DNA from: Wolfiporia cocos
Taxonomy: Eukaryota > Basidiomycota > Agaricomycetes > Polyporales > Phaeolaceae
Direction: 5' to 3'
Length of the DNA: 64,000 nt
NCBI GenBank assembly: GCA_029448655.1
Contig: JACCLO010000036.1
Location: 50,080-114,079 of the forward strand
Shown: positions 22,399 through 35,100 of the stretch, piece after piece
Position numbering within the stretch: position 1 is the stretch's first letter
Layout: each line of letters opens with the position of its first letter
Position numbers and translations under genes: made by a program
The notes under the pieces: generated by a model
The model's input: only the letters and a program-made list of their open reading frames with translations
Databases searched by the model: none
What the model was told of the DNA's origin: nothing

Positions 22399-23018
22399 AT
22401 GGAGCCAACAGAGGTCCAAATTTACGGATTGAATCTTTTGAAGGAACACACAGACATGTTTCATAATCACATATCCACTGCTTTCCCGACACAGATTGGT
22501 GAACTATACAAATGGCATGCCAAGGGCAGGCATGCATTGGTACATTACATTCTTTTTATTTTTGCTACTCTACTAATGAATGCAAAGTTGTATACTGAGG
22601 AGATAATCAGAGATTTTCGATTGGAGGACGACGAACTAGCAACCAACTTCCACAGAGACCCTAGGATTTTATTAGGTCGTCAAAAACTTGATTTTGCCTT
22701 GAAGTTATTCAACCTTGGGCTGGATGCTGAGGCATTCCAGCTACCCAAGTTGGAGATTGAGCTGAAGGAAGGGCCCAAGACTGACACTACAGACCAGAAT
22801 GCAGATTGCAGAGGAATAGTAAGTCTTGTGAATGATTAGCACAAAATGGCTTGAATTTAAATTTCTGCATCTAGAAGCGGCCTACTTCAGAATTGGAAGA
22901 AGCAGGCCAGGGTCCCAAGCGCCAAAAAGTGGAGGAGAGACTTCCTCAATTTTTGCCTCTAGGTGATGGCAAACCATCCTCCAAGTTGGAAGATTGGGAA
23001 GATGAAGCCTCAAAGTAG
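22399..23018 (+). CDS. Two-exon gene, 187 aa, unknown function
   Basis: Exon 1 is 22399-22818, the intron 22819-22874 (GTAAGT...CATCTAG, 56 nt) and exon 2 22875-23018. The join is in frame and gives 187 residues. The N-terminal two thirds look helical (IYGLNLLKEHTDMFHNHIS, then ALVHYILFIFATLLMNAKLY) and the tail is charged, with a basic GPKRQKVEE stretch that could be a nuclear signal. I do not recognise the family. The frame is intact, unlike most neighbours. Confidence 0.6.
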
Positions 23019-23375
23019 TATGTATGTCATTTTACATTCTCATTGAAGCAGCTTGCAGTTTACTGAGGCTTGAGTACAGAATGCTTTCATGATGGTTTAG
23101 GACTGTATAGGGTGTACATACTTGCAAATAGGAATCTGCATGAGGTTGTCCTTTGTCTCAACATACATATCTATCACCGTGATCACACCCTGTGAACATC
23201 CTTGCACACATCAAATATGTAGTCATAGCATGATCATGCTTGCCCTCATGTGCAAATACTAGTGAGAAATGCTCCACTTCCACTTCAGCGACTGCTGATG
23301 AGTACTGGAAAGAAAGCTCAGTACTTTGGAAGGAAGATACATCACCATGCATACCAATGCTCATGCTGGTCCGAT

Positions 23376-25010
23376 TCAGTGAATACTGGTTGGAATGAAT
23401 GTCAGCTGGGTAGCAAAGACAGTGCCACAATGTACCTTGAAATCATCACCGTTGAAGATAAGGATATCTCCGTGCTCTAGGGTCACGAGGAGTACCGGCC
23501 CCTCCCTTTTGACAGATTTCGTAATGGAGTCTGTGATTTGAGCAACTTGCATATCCAGAATGCTCACACTGTTACTCGGCGCTGGGACATCGGAATCGTC
23601 TATGTCCATAGGCCCGCATGAGTCGTTAGCTCCGTGCGGGAGTTCCTTCTTAGGAGATCCACGCTCTGCGACGGTGATTGGCAGAAGCTGCTGTACACCT
23701 GGAGCTAATGATTTGGGGCGCATCGACAACTCTGCATCGGCGCCGAGGTACATCATGTATACAGGGGAATTTTTCGCAGCAAGCACGTTCTGGCACAACT
23801 TCTGTCTTGGGGAAAGCCATGAATAGTAAATTCAGAACTCACCTTCTTTGAGCCAGGGAGAACCCAAGCCAAGTAATTCATTTCTGTCCCCCTCCTTCAG
23901 CGGCCAAGCGGCTTTGAAGCAGTGCGTGTGCTTGCAATATACAGAGCGGGGCATGTGTCGTGGCCGCTGTCGTATCTTGATTGTTGAATGAGCAGGTGTA
24001 ATAGGCCTCTGCGGACGCACAGAATGTTTTAGAATCAATACATACGCACCGCTGTCCGTGCTCACCTTTAAAGGAACCCTTGCTATCCTGGAGCAATGAC
24101 AATTCAACTTTCGTCAGCATCTCTCTGAAGAGCCTGGTCGGCTGCTCCTGCAACTCTGCCCCGTTACAGGTATAAATAAATAAATAAATAAGCTTGGCAG
24201 AGACGCCATCCTTTGTCATATACGCTAAACGCGAGCCATCAGCAACGTCCGTTACGGTGGTTTGACACGCTCGGACGGCCTGTCACACGACAATGTCACT
24301 GGAGAAATACCACGGGAATTATGCATGGTATGAACATCCGCAGGAGGTATACAGTTGCTTTCCTGCGCGAATGTATGAGTGCTTGCTTCGGCCGCCTCTG
24401 GTAGGCACACTCACTGAGCATCCGCTACACAGTTAATACCATAAATTTCGCTGAGCATTCAGTTTTCCACACTTTACGCATTGCCTTCCGCCATGATAGC
24501 TTGTGGCCGAGATGCCATACTCGAAGTCGGCATCCATTTGATGATTTGGTGAAGAATGGGGAGGAAGAAAGTGGAAAGGATTGAACATGATATTAGGGTC
24601 TGTCTGGTCTGCTCCGATGGAAGGAGGGGCCTGCCACCAGGGATCAGCACTCCGATCCACCGTTTCGCTACCGGGTACCCAATCGAAAGTGAATTGCCAC
24701 GAAAATAGTTCTTGACCAGCATCGTTTCTCCCCTGTCATTTGTTCAGCATGCCATCGAAAGGTACCCACGTAGATATCGATGAGATACCATGTTTATGGA
24801 TTTGATTCCAAAGAAACCCAGGTGTGTACAGCCATATTGTTCGCGGAGACTGAATGGCGCCGATTCGAAGACTCTGCACAGCACGATGCAATCCGGACTA
24901 TCACTTTTGTGGCTGTCCAATAGAACCTTAGCTTCGGGTGGTGGGCTGATCGGCCGGTTTGAACGACGCGAAGATGTCGGGACTGCACTGTTGAGATAGC
25001 TCCGGTGCTT
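23376..25010 (-). CDS. Probable AlkB-like 2OG-Fe(II) dioxygenase family gene
   Basis: Several minus-strand exons form one gene. About 25010-24784 encodes PISPPPEAKVLLDSHKS, then CTHLGFFGIKSINM. After an intron, 24732-24433 encodes ELFSWQFTFDWVPGSE, PWWQAP and RQCVKCGKLNAQRN. About 24160-24070 gives LQEQPTRLFREMLTKVELSL. 24020-23842 gives HAPLCILQAHALLQSRL and NELLGLGS. The last exon, 23798-23376, contains VLLVTLEHGDILIFNGDDF. The CxxC segment and the terminal HGD(I/L)..GDD pattern recall basidiomycete proteins annotated as AlkB-like, which demethylate nucleic acids. A frame change before NELLGLGS breaks the model, and the HxD iron motif was not located. An (AAAT)n tract at 24174-24190 lies in an intron. 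Confidence 0.5.
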
Positions 25011-25622
25011 TGTTGGTCAGCGTGCTCGGATCATGTCTGGGTTGCAGTTTAAAACTCCCAGAGGTCGAAACATGAGCAGTACATCATTGCAATAGAACCT
25101 AACCAGAATGATGCAGAATCGGAGGCACCAAGGAGGAGTCTGACTTGGATATCGTGGTGATTTTGATGGGGTTGATGATCAAAGGGATTCGATTCTCGTT
25201 GACATCCGTCATGATCATAGATGGCAGAGGACGATCTTGGTGATAGAGTACGTGCCCGTCGCCGTGATTGGCATGCACATTTTCAGACTGATGTGTCTGT
25301 CGGAGATGGACAACGGCAGCTAGCCAGAGCTTGGCGGTCTATGGCTAGTACAATGCGCAATTGTACCGGATCAAAGCGCAATTGCTACGTAGGCGCCGGT
25401 GGGCGCATTCCTGGGAAGTCATAAAACACGGACGGCCCGACAAGTCCGGTTCGCTGCCGCTACGTTTGTGGCGGCCACGGTGATATGTGTCCGCTATTGC
25501 TATCTGGGCAGCTTAAGTGCAAGTATGGATCGAAAAATGACGCGGCGCCGTCTTTTCCACACTCGTGCGTGTGATCACACAAGTACAGAACCGCTTACTT
25601 GTCAAAGGATGTACCCGACATA
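25011..25622. other. Intergenic region between dioxygenase-like gene and MSH4
   Basis: About 600 bp. It lies upstream of the dioxygenase-like gene and downstream of the MSH4 stop codon. Short frames (25221-25424, 25399-25677, both +) show no features. Confidence 0.4.
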
Positions 25623-28600
25623 CTACATGGTATCACGGAGGACCTGCATGATCTCCTTCTGGAATCGAGCAAGATGAGCAGCCAACTCTTCATCGGGTAG
25701 CGAGGAATGATCGAGCGCTTGCGTGAGTTGGGTCCGTAGCTGAGAGCGGACTGAAAGTAGCACCTGCCATAAGGAGTACATACCCTGAGGAGGGCCTTGC
25801 GCCGTATGGAGACTTTGTTCGAGCGGCTATCCTGCTCCTGGCGTTCCTCCATCTCGCTCAAGGCTTCTGCGACCCGCCTTCCCTCGGCGAGGACGTCATT
25901 CGGTAGATCGGCAAGTCGGGCAAGATCAAGACCTGGCACAGATGAAACTTAGCTCAGCGTACCACACAATATGTCCAACAAACCGTAGTGGCTCGTCTGT
26001 TCCGGCGCTCCGTCGACAACTCTGTGACGAACAGCAAAGGGCCAAGGTCTCGCAAATGTACGCACCTGTATTGAAAAGTCATGCCAAAGTTCGACGTGGA
26101 TTGGCGTGACCTCTGCGTCAGAAGTTAACAAAGATACACGAAGCGATTGGTATGGAGAACCTGAACGGCAAGATGAAGGCTGACAAGTTCTGTTAGTAAC
26201 CGAGATGTAATCATTCAAAACCTACTCACTTGACAACAGATGGCTGGCGCGACAATGTTGTCGTGAGCTCGCTGAAGTGACTACAGGGCCTGTAAGCAAC
26301 CCATACATTAGTGATAATGGTACAGGTGCATACGTTGCGAAGAAGACATATGACTAGCAAACCAACGGCATTATCAGTAATGTACAGGGACCGCAAAATG
26401 AGCCGGTACGACCTTGAGTTTGATGAGTTCCTCTGCGATGGCATGCGAGATGCCAACTTCTTCCCTTGGAGAGGTGCCGCGGCCAACTTCGTCGATCAGG
26501 ATGAGAGAATTCTCCGTAGCAATCCCTGGCACAATTTCGGCATCAAGATGATGCTGGTTTCATAGTTAGCTCAAGTTACAAACCAACGATCATCGCGCAA
26601 GATGCCATCTCACTCGCAAATGTGCTCAGGCTCTTTTCGATATCGTCGTCGTTCGATAGCCGAGTCAGGAGTGCATCGTGCAGTCTGCATGATACGACAT
26701 TCAAAGAGGCGGTTTTGGTGATATTTGGAGAAGGTCCGCACCTGAAGCTACCGTACTCAGCAGGAACAAAGCATCCGCACATTGCCATGACTGTCAGCAG
26801 CCCAATCTGCCGCAAGTATATGCTCTTGCCTATGGTCACAGACAATCGGATGTTTGTTGACCATATACGGGCTCGGCGTACCTAACATGCTGCGTTGAAT
26901 CAGCATTGAGCGATAGATATGATGAATCAGATGATCAGACGAACTTCGGCCCCTGGACAATTTGAAAAGAGGAAGCCTCGCAGCAATATACATCATTCGG
27001 TACAAGCGTCCCGGCCGCCTGAACGTTCTCTAGAACAGGATGCTGCCCCGCCTTTATGGCTAAGGTTCCCGTGAACTCGGGACGCACTACACCAAGTATT
27101 AAGTGGTCACTGTTATCTAACTTAGAGGATGCTCACCATAGTCACGCACTAAGAAATCAAAACCAAACCTTACAATCAACATCTCTGTCAGTCTAGCATT
27201 TACAGGACGTACGAATGCTGGCATGCGCAAAAGACCACAACATGTCCACAATGGCAACGGCCTCCGAAGCTTTGTACAGAGCTCCAATGACATCGACGAT
27301 CTCGGCGATCAACTCTTGTATAATCCTGGTATGACCTGTGAGCCGGGTATTGGAATGCCAACCGGTACTACATACTTGTCACTCATGATCAGCGTCTCGT
27401 CCAGTGCATCCTTCATGCGCGCGTTTCTCTTCTTCTGCTCAAGCTGTGAGCATTCTCACACTGGTAACCTCGTACAGGACTGACCAGCTCGATACTAGAA
27501 AAGAGCCACCGCTTTCTCTGAGCTGTCACATTCACAAAGCCTCTAGGTAGCTCCCCTCGGAGATCTGTCTTCTTCAAAGCAAAAACGAAGCCTGTGTCCT
27601 GGTACACTAGACTAAGAGGCAGGTCGTGTTGCTCCGAGAGTTCGCGGTTCAATGCAAATATATCCCCGACATTCTCCTTGTATGTTTCTCGTGCGACGTC
27701 AAGGAGGCGATTGTAGTTTGCCTGATTTGCTGGATTTGAGCATTAACAAATGATGTTAAGGAGGAGGAAACATACCTTGACGGCGTACACACGTGCATTC
27801 ACCGCATTCAGGCCGCGCTGTATAGATCCATCGAATCTCAACGAAGGCTGCGTTATTTGGCACGTACTTTCGCTGAAGCTTCTTCTTCATTCAATGCTTC
27901 GCTAACATGCTGTTCGATTCTTGAAAGTCGCTCGTCAGAGATCATCTACATCGAACAGGCGCTTAGCGCGCATCCAATCTACAATTATATCTCCAGCACC
28001 TACGTCCAGTACGATTCGTAACAGACGGGAGCGGCTGCCTGTCAAGGCTTTCGCGAGAACGGGCATGTTCTTGACTATGTTTCGGAGACTGAGCATTTGC
28101 GCGACGCGAGCGGCAGCAAGCTTTGCAGTGCTTGTCTCACGCGCCTCGGATGCAGCAAGCTGATGATTCAAATGAGCATTGATACTGTGCATGACCTGAA
28201 ACGGCGAAAGCTTGCCGAGCAGATTAGCTTATCGAAGTCCATATTATGGAGGGACTTGAGCGCGTTCTTCATATTGTCGAAACGATTTCCATTCTGTATG
28301 AGCTCTTTAAGACAGTAAGCCGAAATAGACACATCCATGGAGTTGATAGACCTTCGACGACATCAAGGCGCGCCTCTATAGAAGACTGTCTGCAGCATTA
28401 TTAGATCAACTCCGTAACGGTTGCAAAATGAGATACCAGTGATAGGCGCGAGTACATTTGCCCGGAGGAGGCGAGCACCCATTGCAGTGTATGTATGATT
28501 TAATAGCCTAGGTGTGAATTACTTGAATCGTGGGCATATATTAAGAGACAGAGAGGGTTTACCCAAACATGGAATGGGTGGACCTCTTGAATGAGATGCT

Positions 28601-29370
28601 GCCCACCAGCTCCAAGTTTCGAGCAGTCTCGGGATCTATCATCATGCTGCCTTCTACTTGTACATATCGTATGAGGAGCGAAGAAGGAGCAAAGCGTAAA
28701 TTGAGCTTCGACTCTGCATACTCGAATAGCGCGCTAGCTGCAGAGAGCGCGTAATACCTATTAATGTTGTTCAGTATAGTCGCAAGGTTTCGGACGCATA
28801 TACCCACTTGCTGGACACCGCGACAAGAGTTGCAGGCCGCTCATCGTCATCAACTATCAGCTGGTTGACAAAGGCAAGTCCTGCGTTTACAGTTGCAACG
28901 CGAAGCATGTGCTCAGTAGTCATATTGCTCACCAGCATCATCGTTCCAGTATTTTCTCATCACTGGATCGACTGTGGCATCAAACTCTTCGATCATGCAC
29001 TGCACTAGGACCGAAGTCGACGAGGCTTTCTTTCCTCCAGATGCCATAGGTGTATCTATCAGAGATAAAAAGGTGTTTGGGACCAGAATAATGGATGGAG
29101 AATGCAGATGAAGCTGATGCAGCGTCTTGACATATGTGGGACTGTCCACGAGCTGCGGACCATCATATTGAGCGATGATTCAGTACGAGCTGACTACATG
29201 CGCACCTGGATAAGGGAAACCCTCCCGGTATCCTTGTCCAATGCAGCAAGGCCGACTTCACGTGACACTCCGCGCCCTTCCAGGACATAGCTGGCCTCGT
29301 GCCTGGATGATGCGGCGGTCTGGGGTCGGGCGGTAGCCGGACGCGACTGGGCTGCCCAGCCGCGTGACAT
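25623..29370 (-). CDS. MSH4: MSH4, meiosis-specific MutS homologue
   Basis: Known role: with MSH5 it stabilises meiotic recombination intermediates for crossovers. I modelled 26 exons, from ATG at 29370 to TAG at 25623 (about 816 aa). They encode SPTYVKTLHQLHLHSPSIIL, YALSAASALFEY, EGSMMIDPETARNLELVG, LRNIVKNMPVLAKALTGSRS, LPLSLVYQDTGF, YVRPEFTGTLAIKAGQHPVL, Walker A GPNMLGKS, LRQIGLLTVMAMCGCFVPAE, TFASEMASCAMI, Walker B LILIDEVGRGTSP, and RVVDGAPEQTSHYGLDLARL. Introns are about 42-64 nt. Tiny exons are 26882-26889 (8 nt), 27137-27148 (12 nt), 26161-26179 (19 nt) and 26334-26353 (20 nt). One intron (28160-28215) appears to use a GC donor. One base is missing at the exon 5/6 junction (28437/28389), the only break. 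The neighbour across 29371-29690 is divergent. Confidence 0.93.
26882..26889 (-). other. 8-nt micro-exon in MSH4 Walker A
   Basis: Minus strand CATGTTAG, between introns 26890-26944 (GTTCGT...CGCAG) and 26830-26881 (GTACGC...CATAG). Splicing it in gives GPN-M-L-G-KS. Leaving it out breaks the frame and the P-loop. Confidence 0.8.
27137..27148 (-). other. 12-nt micro-exon in MSH4
   Basis: Minus strand TGCGTGACTATG, between introns 27149-27212 (GTACGT...TTCTTAG) and 27087-27136 (GTGAGC...GTGTAG). It joins HASI to VRPEF as HASI-LRDY-VRPEF, fitting the conserved MSH4 pattern. Confidence 0.75.
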
Positions 29371-29690
29371 CGCCGTAGCGGGGTGGGATGAGGCAGGGCG
29401 TGCAAAGCCAGGAAAATATGGGACGAGCGTAGCGATCCAGCGAAAAGGAAAAGGCGCGAGACCGAGGGCGACGACAAATGACGGCGGGTTTGAGTCCCCG
29501 CATGCGATCGATCGACGAGCGGTGCCGAATCTCGGGACATCCTAATAAGGGATCTCAATTGTGCGTACAGGGCAGGTCTGAAACGAATACAATACGAGAC
29601 TCGAGCAACGGGAGGACGTACAGGATTGTGAAAGTTAGTTACATGTGTTATCACGCCCACACCGTCCGCCCTATGCCTTAATTACTGCGT
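29371..29690. promoter_or_regulatory. Shared upstream region of MSH4 and a divergent gene
   Basis: About 320 bp separate the MSH4 start codon from the first coding segment on the plus strand. No clear TATA box was found. A divergent arrangement would allow co-regulation, but no motif supports that yet. Confidence 0.4.
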
Positions 29691-31749
29691 CTGTGTCCAT
29701 CTTGTCTTCATCCCGCCGCGGTGACAGCGTTGCGGTGCTCGCTCCTCTCGACGTGGTCCCGCTGAACACGAAGCAGCACGCGGCGCTATCGGGCTGGGAC
29801 ACGCTCCGTGGCCCACGGCGCGTGCTCTACGCCTTGCAGTCAGGTGTCCTGCGTCCCGTTTGCCGCGATCGGTCCCGCATATATAGTAACTCTTCATATG
29901 CACTCGCACTCACCCCCTGGAAGCATCCCTCGCACACGTAGTCTCGCCGACCGTCACGACGCTGCCCGCGATACACCTCTCCACGTCCTTCCCCTGCGCC
30001 CGGGCGCCACACGACGCAAACGGGCAGGCAGACTGGGAGGAGGACGTATCTGCGCTCTTTCAGTAGGCTGGAATGGCATGCCTACACGCACAGCGGTGAG
30101 CTGCGCCATCTCCCTTTCACACGCCGATCTCACCTCACTCACTCGGCCGCGGCAGGCCGCACGCTGGCGACGCTACCGACCCTTACGTTGCCGTCTACGC
30201 GCCGCCCGCGCCGGCGTCCGTCGCAGACGCGGTGCACGTCCGGTGGACCGGCCTCCTCCACACGCCGTTTGTGACTGACGTCGCGACCGCGCTCATGTTC
30301 ATCCCCTTCCCTTCCAATCCCTGCCCTCTCATAGCGGCTCGGTGCTGATTTATTGATATGGTAACTCCGGGCGCCGGGCGCCGGCCACACTTGCTGCTGT
30401 GACCGTGCACGGCGTCCCGACTGTGCCTGCGGCGTATGTTCATGCTGATACTAAGAGGACGGTGCCGCTCGCGCCGTGGGCGGGGTCAGAGGACACGTGA
30501 TGCTTGCTCCTTGGGAGGAACGAGGAGGGCCGGGAGGAGGAGGACGTGTGGACGCTGGCGGAGACTAGTGTGGGAAAATGGGACGAGCTGGTGGGTGGGT
30601 GATCGAATCCTCCTCCGAACCCCGGCCATAGGTTTCGACACTGATCGCAATATTGGTCTCCCACTCGAAGCTCAAGCGCTCACTATCCTCGCCAATCGAG
30701 ACGTCATCCTCGAAGACTTCGAGCAGGTGCGGCACTATTTCACGACGCCCCAGCTTCGCAGGTACCTCCTCTTCGATCAAATGCTTCGCGCCGGTCCGAT
30801 CGACCTCGGGGAGTTCGCGCTGCCGGGTGGCTACGAAGCTTTACGGTCGCTATGGGCAGAGGATCTACGGTGCCCTCACCAGTTCTCGGAGTATGACTCC
30901 ACTGCCAACACGACGATCGTTCACGGGCAGCCACTTCCCCCTGGGTTCTTCGATCCGCCGACTACCCCTCACGCCGAGGACAGGGACGCACTCACACCAG
31001 TGCAGATCGCTACGTGTGCCGGGCCAGCTGTGTTGATTTCTTTTGCACACTCGTCTCGTTGCTGTCAGAGCTGAAAATAACAACGATTCTCGGAGACCGG
31101 CTCGACCCTTCGAGCATCAAGGCTGGTAAGACAACTCCAGGCTCCGACGGCAAAGAAGAGCGTGTTGTTCGAACACTTGGCAGGCGCGAGATCAGCGCCG
31201 AGCTCATTGTACGCATCCTCACTTTTTTGAGAATCAGCATCATGTACTCATGCTATTTTAAGCTACTTTGCACTGGTCAGAAATCTATTACCGATCTTGT
31301 CGCACGGGCAATTTCAGATGCAGTTATACTCGATGGATCGAAGAAAGACTCATACGTGTCAAGCGAACAATGCAGGTCGCTGTCCCAAGTAATCCCGCTG
31401 CGCCCGACATGCTAGTAGATTCTGCCACGGAGGGTGGTGATGAACATTTGCACGTACCACATCCGCACTTATTCGCTAGGGATCAAGCAGACTCGTCAAA
31501 CGACGACTTCGAGCAATTTACGCCTGGCCCTCCGATGATCAAGACTACGCTCTGTCTCGTGAGCAACCCCCCCTCCCTCCTTTCCTAGTTGCTGTTTGGT
31601 GCCTCATAAGACTTCATTTATAGACTAAACAGCTATATGAGGTTGACGGAGAAGTGGGCGCGAAGATGGATGGGATGCCGGACTTGGAGGCGCATCGGAT
31701 GTGGCAGTTCTATGGCGTTGAGACCGACGGAGACAAGATGTATGAGTGA
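29691..31749 (+). CDS. Unidentified multi-exon gene, divergent from MSH4
   Basis: Consistent coding segments in order include VAVLAPLDVVPLNTKQHAAL (29710-29850), an intron from 29848, TVTTLPAIHLSTSFPCAR, WEEDVSAL, VRWTGLLHTPFV (30238-30273), FDTDRNIGLPLEAQALTI, DVILEDFEQVRHYFTTP (30635-30750), LPPGFFDPPTTPHAEDRDAL, ELKITTILGDRLDPSS (31065-31120), GRREISAELIVRILTFLRIS, SITDLVARAISDAV, and a last exon MDGMPDLEAHRMWQFYGVE..DKMYE ending at 31749. The protein is likely over 500 aa. I could not name the family. Several frame changes remain unresolved. Confidence 0.55.
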
Positions 31750-32119
31750 TTGGCTCTCGTATGCATTGTTCGGACATTCTTGTCACTCTACGCCAGCTTT
31801 GGTTATGCTTCTTTCTTGTCTTGTACCATTATCGCATACCTCGCCCTGAAGACAAACGAGCGGCAAGGGTGGCTACTTTCTGCTAATGAGAAATATCATA
31901 TACCATACATATACCAGCTATGTTTGAAGCGTCCGCAGAAGCACAAGCTTGTATTCTGGACAACGTCGGCTCGAATCGGCGTCTTAATTCAGAGATGTCT
32001 AGTAGCGCGTGCGTTGCGTCGCGTCACGTATTTGTGATGGATGTGACACTACGCGTTTCCGCGTCGCGCCTTGTTCTTGACAGCCATACTAGTTACTCCT
32101 TGTACACCCACCACTTGAA
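31750..32119. other. Intergenic region
   Basis: About 370 bp between two plus-strand genes. It contains a short hydrophobic frame (31750-32037) without other support. It may hold the promoter of the next gene. Confidence 0.4.
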
Positions 32120-35100
32120 ATGTCTGCCTCCGATTCTCCTTTCAAATTGCTGCAGCAGACTATCTCAAAATCTCGCGCCAAGAATAGCAAAAGTCTAGCA
32201 GAGGCCCTCGAGAAGGTGTCCTCCCACCTCGTCTTACTCGTAAGGCAGCTATTTGGGGCTCAGTGGATGTCTGTTCATCATCATATAGAATTTATCCACG
32301 ATATCCGAGCAAGCATCCAAAGTGTTATCTCAGTGTCTGCGCAGGCCCCTTCTTCCCATATACTCTGCTTTTCCGCAGCCTGCCCTTGAAGCCGCTGCCG
32401 CGATTTTCTACAAGGTCTATCACGAGAAGGTTCTCCCAACTCTTAGAAAGCAGCAGAATGAGCAACAGGGGTTATGGGAAGGAGTGCTCAACTCTCTCTT
32501 GTCCGGTGTTCTCGTATGCTTTAGTTCGATGTTTACGCTTTGTCCGGGAAGCTGACTATGTCCAGGATTTTCTCGATGAAAGTGAAAACGGTAATCTCCA
32601 TCCCCATTCCCTTCTTCAGATGGGCTCATGGGTGCGCTAGACAAAGGCAAAAGTAGCAAAGCAAAGGACGTCATAGCAGCCACGCTTTTTCCCAATCTAT
32701 GCGACATATGTTTCTCACCAACTGCTCCGATGATAAGTACTGGTTTACGATGCACTGTACGGTCTCTTACACCTTTATTTATGCGCCAAACTTACACTCA
32801 TTTCGACATTACCAGGCATATACTCTTCTCGCCGATTCTGCTGCGATGCATCACGCCAATCAACACACGCTTCGTGACGACCAAATCCTTGGAGGGTGAG
32901 CCTGATTCCATTTTACCTTACTATGCCGCATACCATTTCTTGTGCGTAGTCGTCGCCTCGGAGCCACCATCTGGCGCACCAAAGGTAAGCTCTCTCGAAG
33001 CAGCGTCATGTCAGATTCCGATACCATGATCCAGATTTCCTTCCTCTGGAGAGCTTGTTGACGCTATTTGCGCGTCTATTGCCTTCAACGAAGGGGGCTG
33101 CCTCCGGTCGCGCAAACCGTACTGCATTCATCCAGTCTGTGTTCAGCAAGTCGTCTCCCCCGGAAACCACCAGCATCGGACAAAAAGGTCACGGGGCTGC
33201 TTGAGAACGTGCCCTCGGAGGACTGGGACGTGACCTCACGGAAGATTGCCGAAGCACTGGCTGCTGGCGACCGGACTTTGTGAGTAACTTAAGCTGCCGT
33301 ATTATCACGCTGACCGGCGCCATATAGCCCGCAGCCTTTTGCGATAGAAGAAGTCTGTGCCTGTGGGCAAACACAACGATGCGATAGGCTATATGTCGAT
33401 CCCAAGGCAATACTCGTGAACATGCTCATAGAAGTGTGCCTTTTGACCTTATTCGATGTCCGTCATACGGCGAGCTGATTATATGTTCATACATCGATAC
33501 AGGATAACCAATATGAATCCCTGACAATCTCATACACTTCCATACACAAAATAGATATCCTGCGCGAGCGTTCTGGCGAGGAGAGGGTCGGCGCGCAGGT
33601 GCAAATTGTCATGTGCAGTCCTCCTATTCTCGGAGGAGAACCGATAACCTCTGGCATAGACGAAAGCGGCCCAGTTGTAACGTTTACTCTTACGAGCGGC
33701 GATCTGGACAGATTCGCAAATGCGTTGCGCGACAGAGGTCAAGTAAGAAAGCGTAGCTTATACTTTCTATCTGGTTTGCGAGTGCTGACACGGTATCGTA
33801 ATGCAGGGACAGAAGTATAGAGAGATACTCCCACCGAAGCTATCACTAGCGACGTCGCCACTGGTTTTAGATTTTGACACCCAGGGCAAGCCGATGAAAC
33901 AACTAAGCCAATCCGAGGTGCGCTAAATTGATCGCATTCTTCCATGACTGATCTCCACTCACTAGAGGATTGAGAAAGTCCAACAATGTGAGTATCACAC
34001 AATCCATAGCATCCGCGCTCATCAACACTGTCAACTTTCCGCTAGTCTACAATACCAACCAAAGCAGTGACGAACTCAGCTGCGGATCAGACCTTGATAA
34101 CGCGACTAGTTCGAGATCTTCTGCTATCGACGAACGTCAGTCTATGAAATCTACGCCCCATATGCGTTCGAAAAATGTCCGAAGAGAAGCCTTTGGCGCA
34201 AGCGATGAGGAACTATGTGATCCATCTGACGTCGACTCGGTTCTGCTGGCCCCGCCTCAACGTAGGCAACGGTCGGAAGGCCCTAGAGTAATCTCCACTA
34301 GGTCAGCCAAATCGTCCGAATCCCGACTTGCCGGGAAAACCCGCAAGTCGACCAATAACTCTGTTGCCGCCAAGGCCTACAAGAGAAAGCGAGATTCTAC
34401 TGAGTGCAGCGAAGACGGTCCTAACTCAGATAAGCTGGCAGAGGACGCTGTTGCCAATAAACGATCCAAGACTTCCCCGACAGGTCGTAGCGCTCTTTGC
34501 ACACCAGATCCTCCAGAGCGCACGGAATCTCAGGTGCTTCAGCCTCGTTCTACAGCGGCGACTAGGGCAACCAACAGATATCACGGCGAAAAGGAGAAAA
34601 TATGTTCTCCTACCTCATGCTCCCACATGATTGACTATGGTGCTCTACCCGAATCCGATCCATTTTCGTCTACTCGGAACACGTTGTCTCCTCTCACAGC
34701 TTTGTTTGCTCGTCGCAAGAAGGCCGACAATAAGCCTGCCCTGGAAAGCAAAGCCCCTCAGTCGAGCACGACCAAAGGTAGACCTCATAAAGCAAAGCTC
34801 TGGAAGACAAAACCGTCTCCGCCGGGCCCTATCATCTACCAGGGAGCCTCGGACGACGATCCGTTATGTGACAGGCATGAGCTATCTGACACGTTCGTCG
34901 AGGACGAACCTGTCGAAGAGACTAAGGAAAATCAATCGGAAGTAAAAATCAAGACACACGCAAAGCATGTGGTCCCTGCTCTCGCAGCCAGTGCTTCGAC
35001 AACGGACAAAAGGGTATGTTTGTTCTCTTGCGTTCTCGTGATTGATGAGAAAGCCATATCATGGTCGTGGACTACAGAGGGTCGAAATGTCGAACCCTGC

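Noticed and set aside
29163..29660. 165-codon minus-strand frame upstream of MSH4 as a separate gene
   Set aside because: Its left end overlaps MSH4 exon 1 in another frame, and its sequence is Arg/Pro/His-rich without features.
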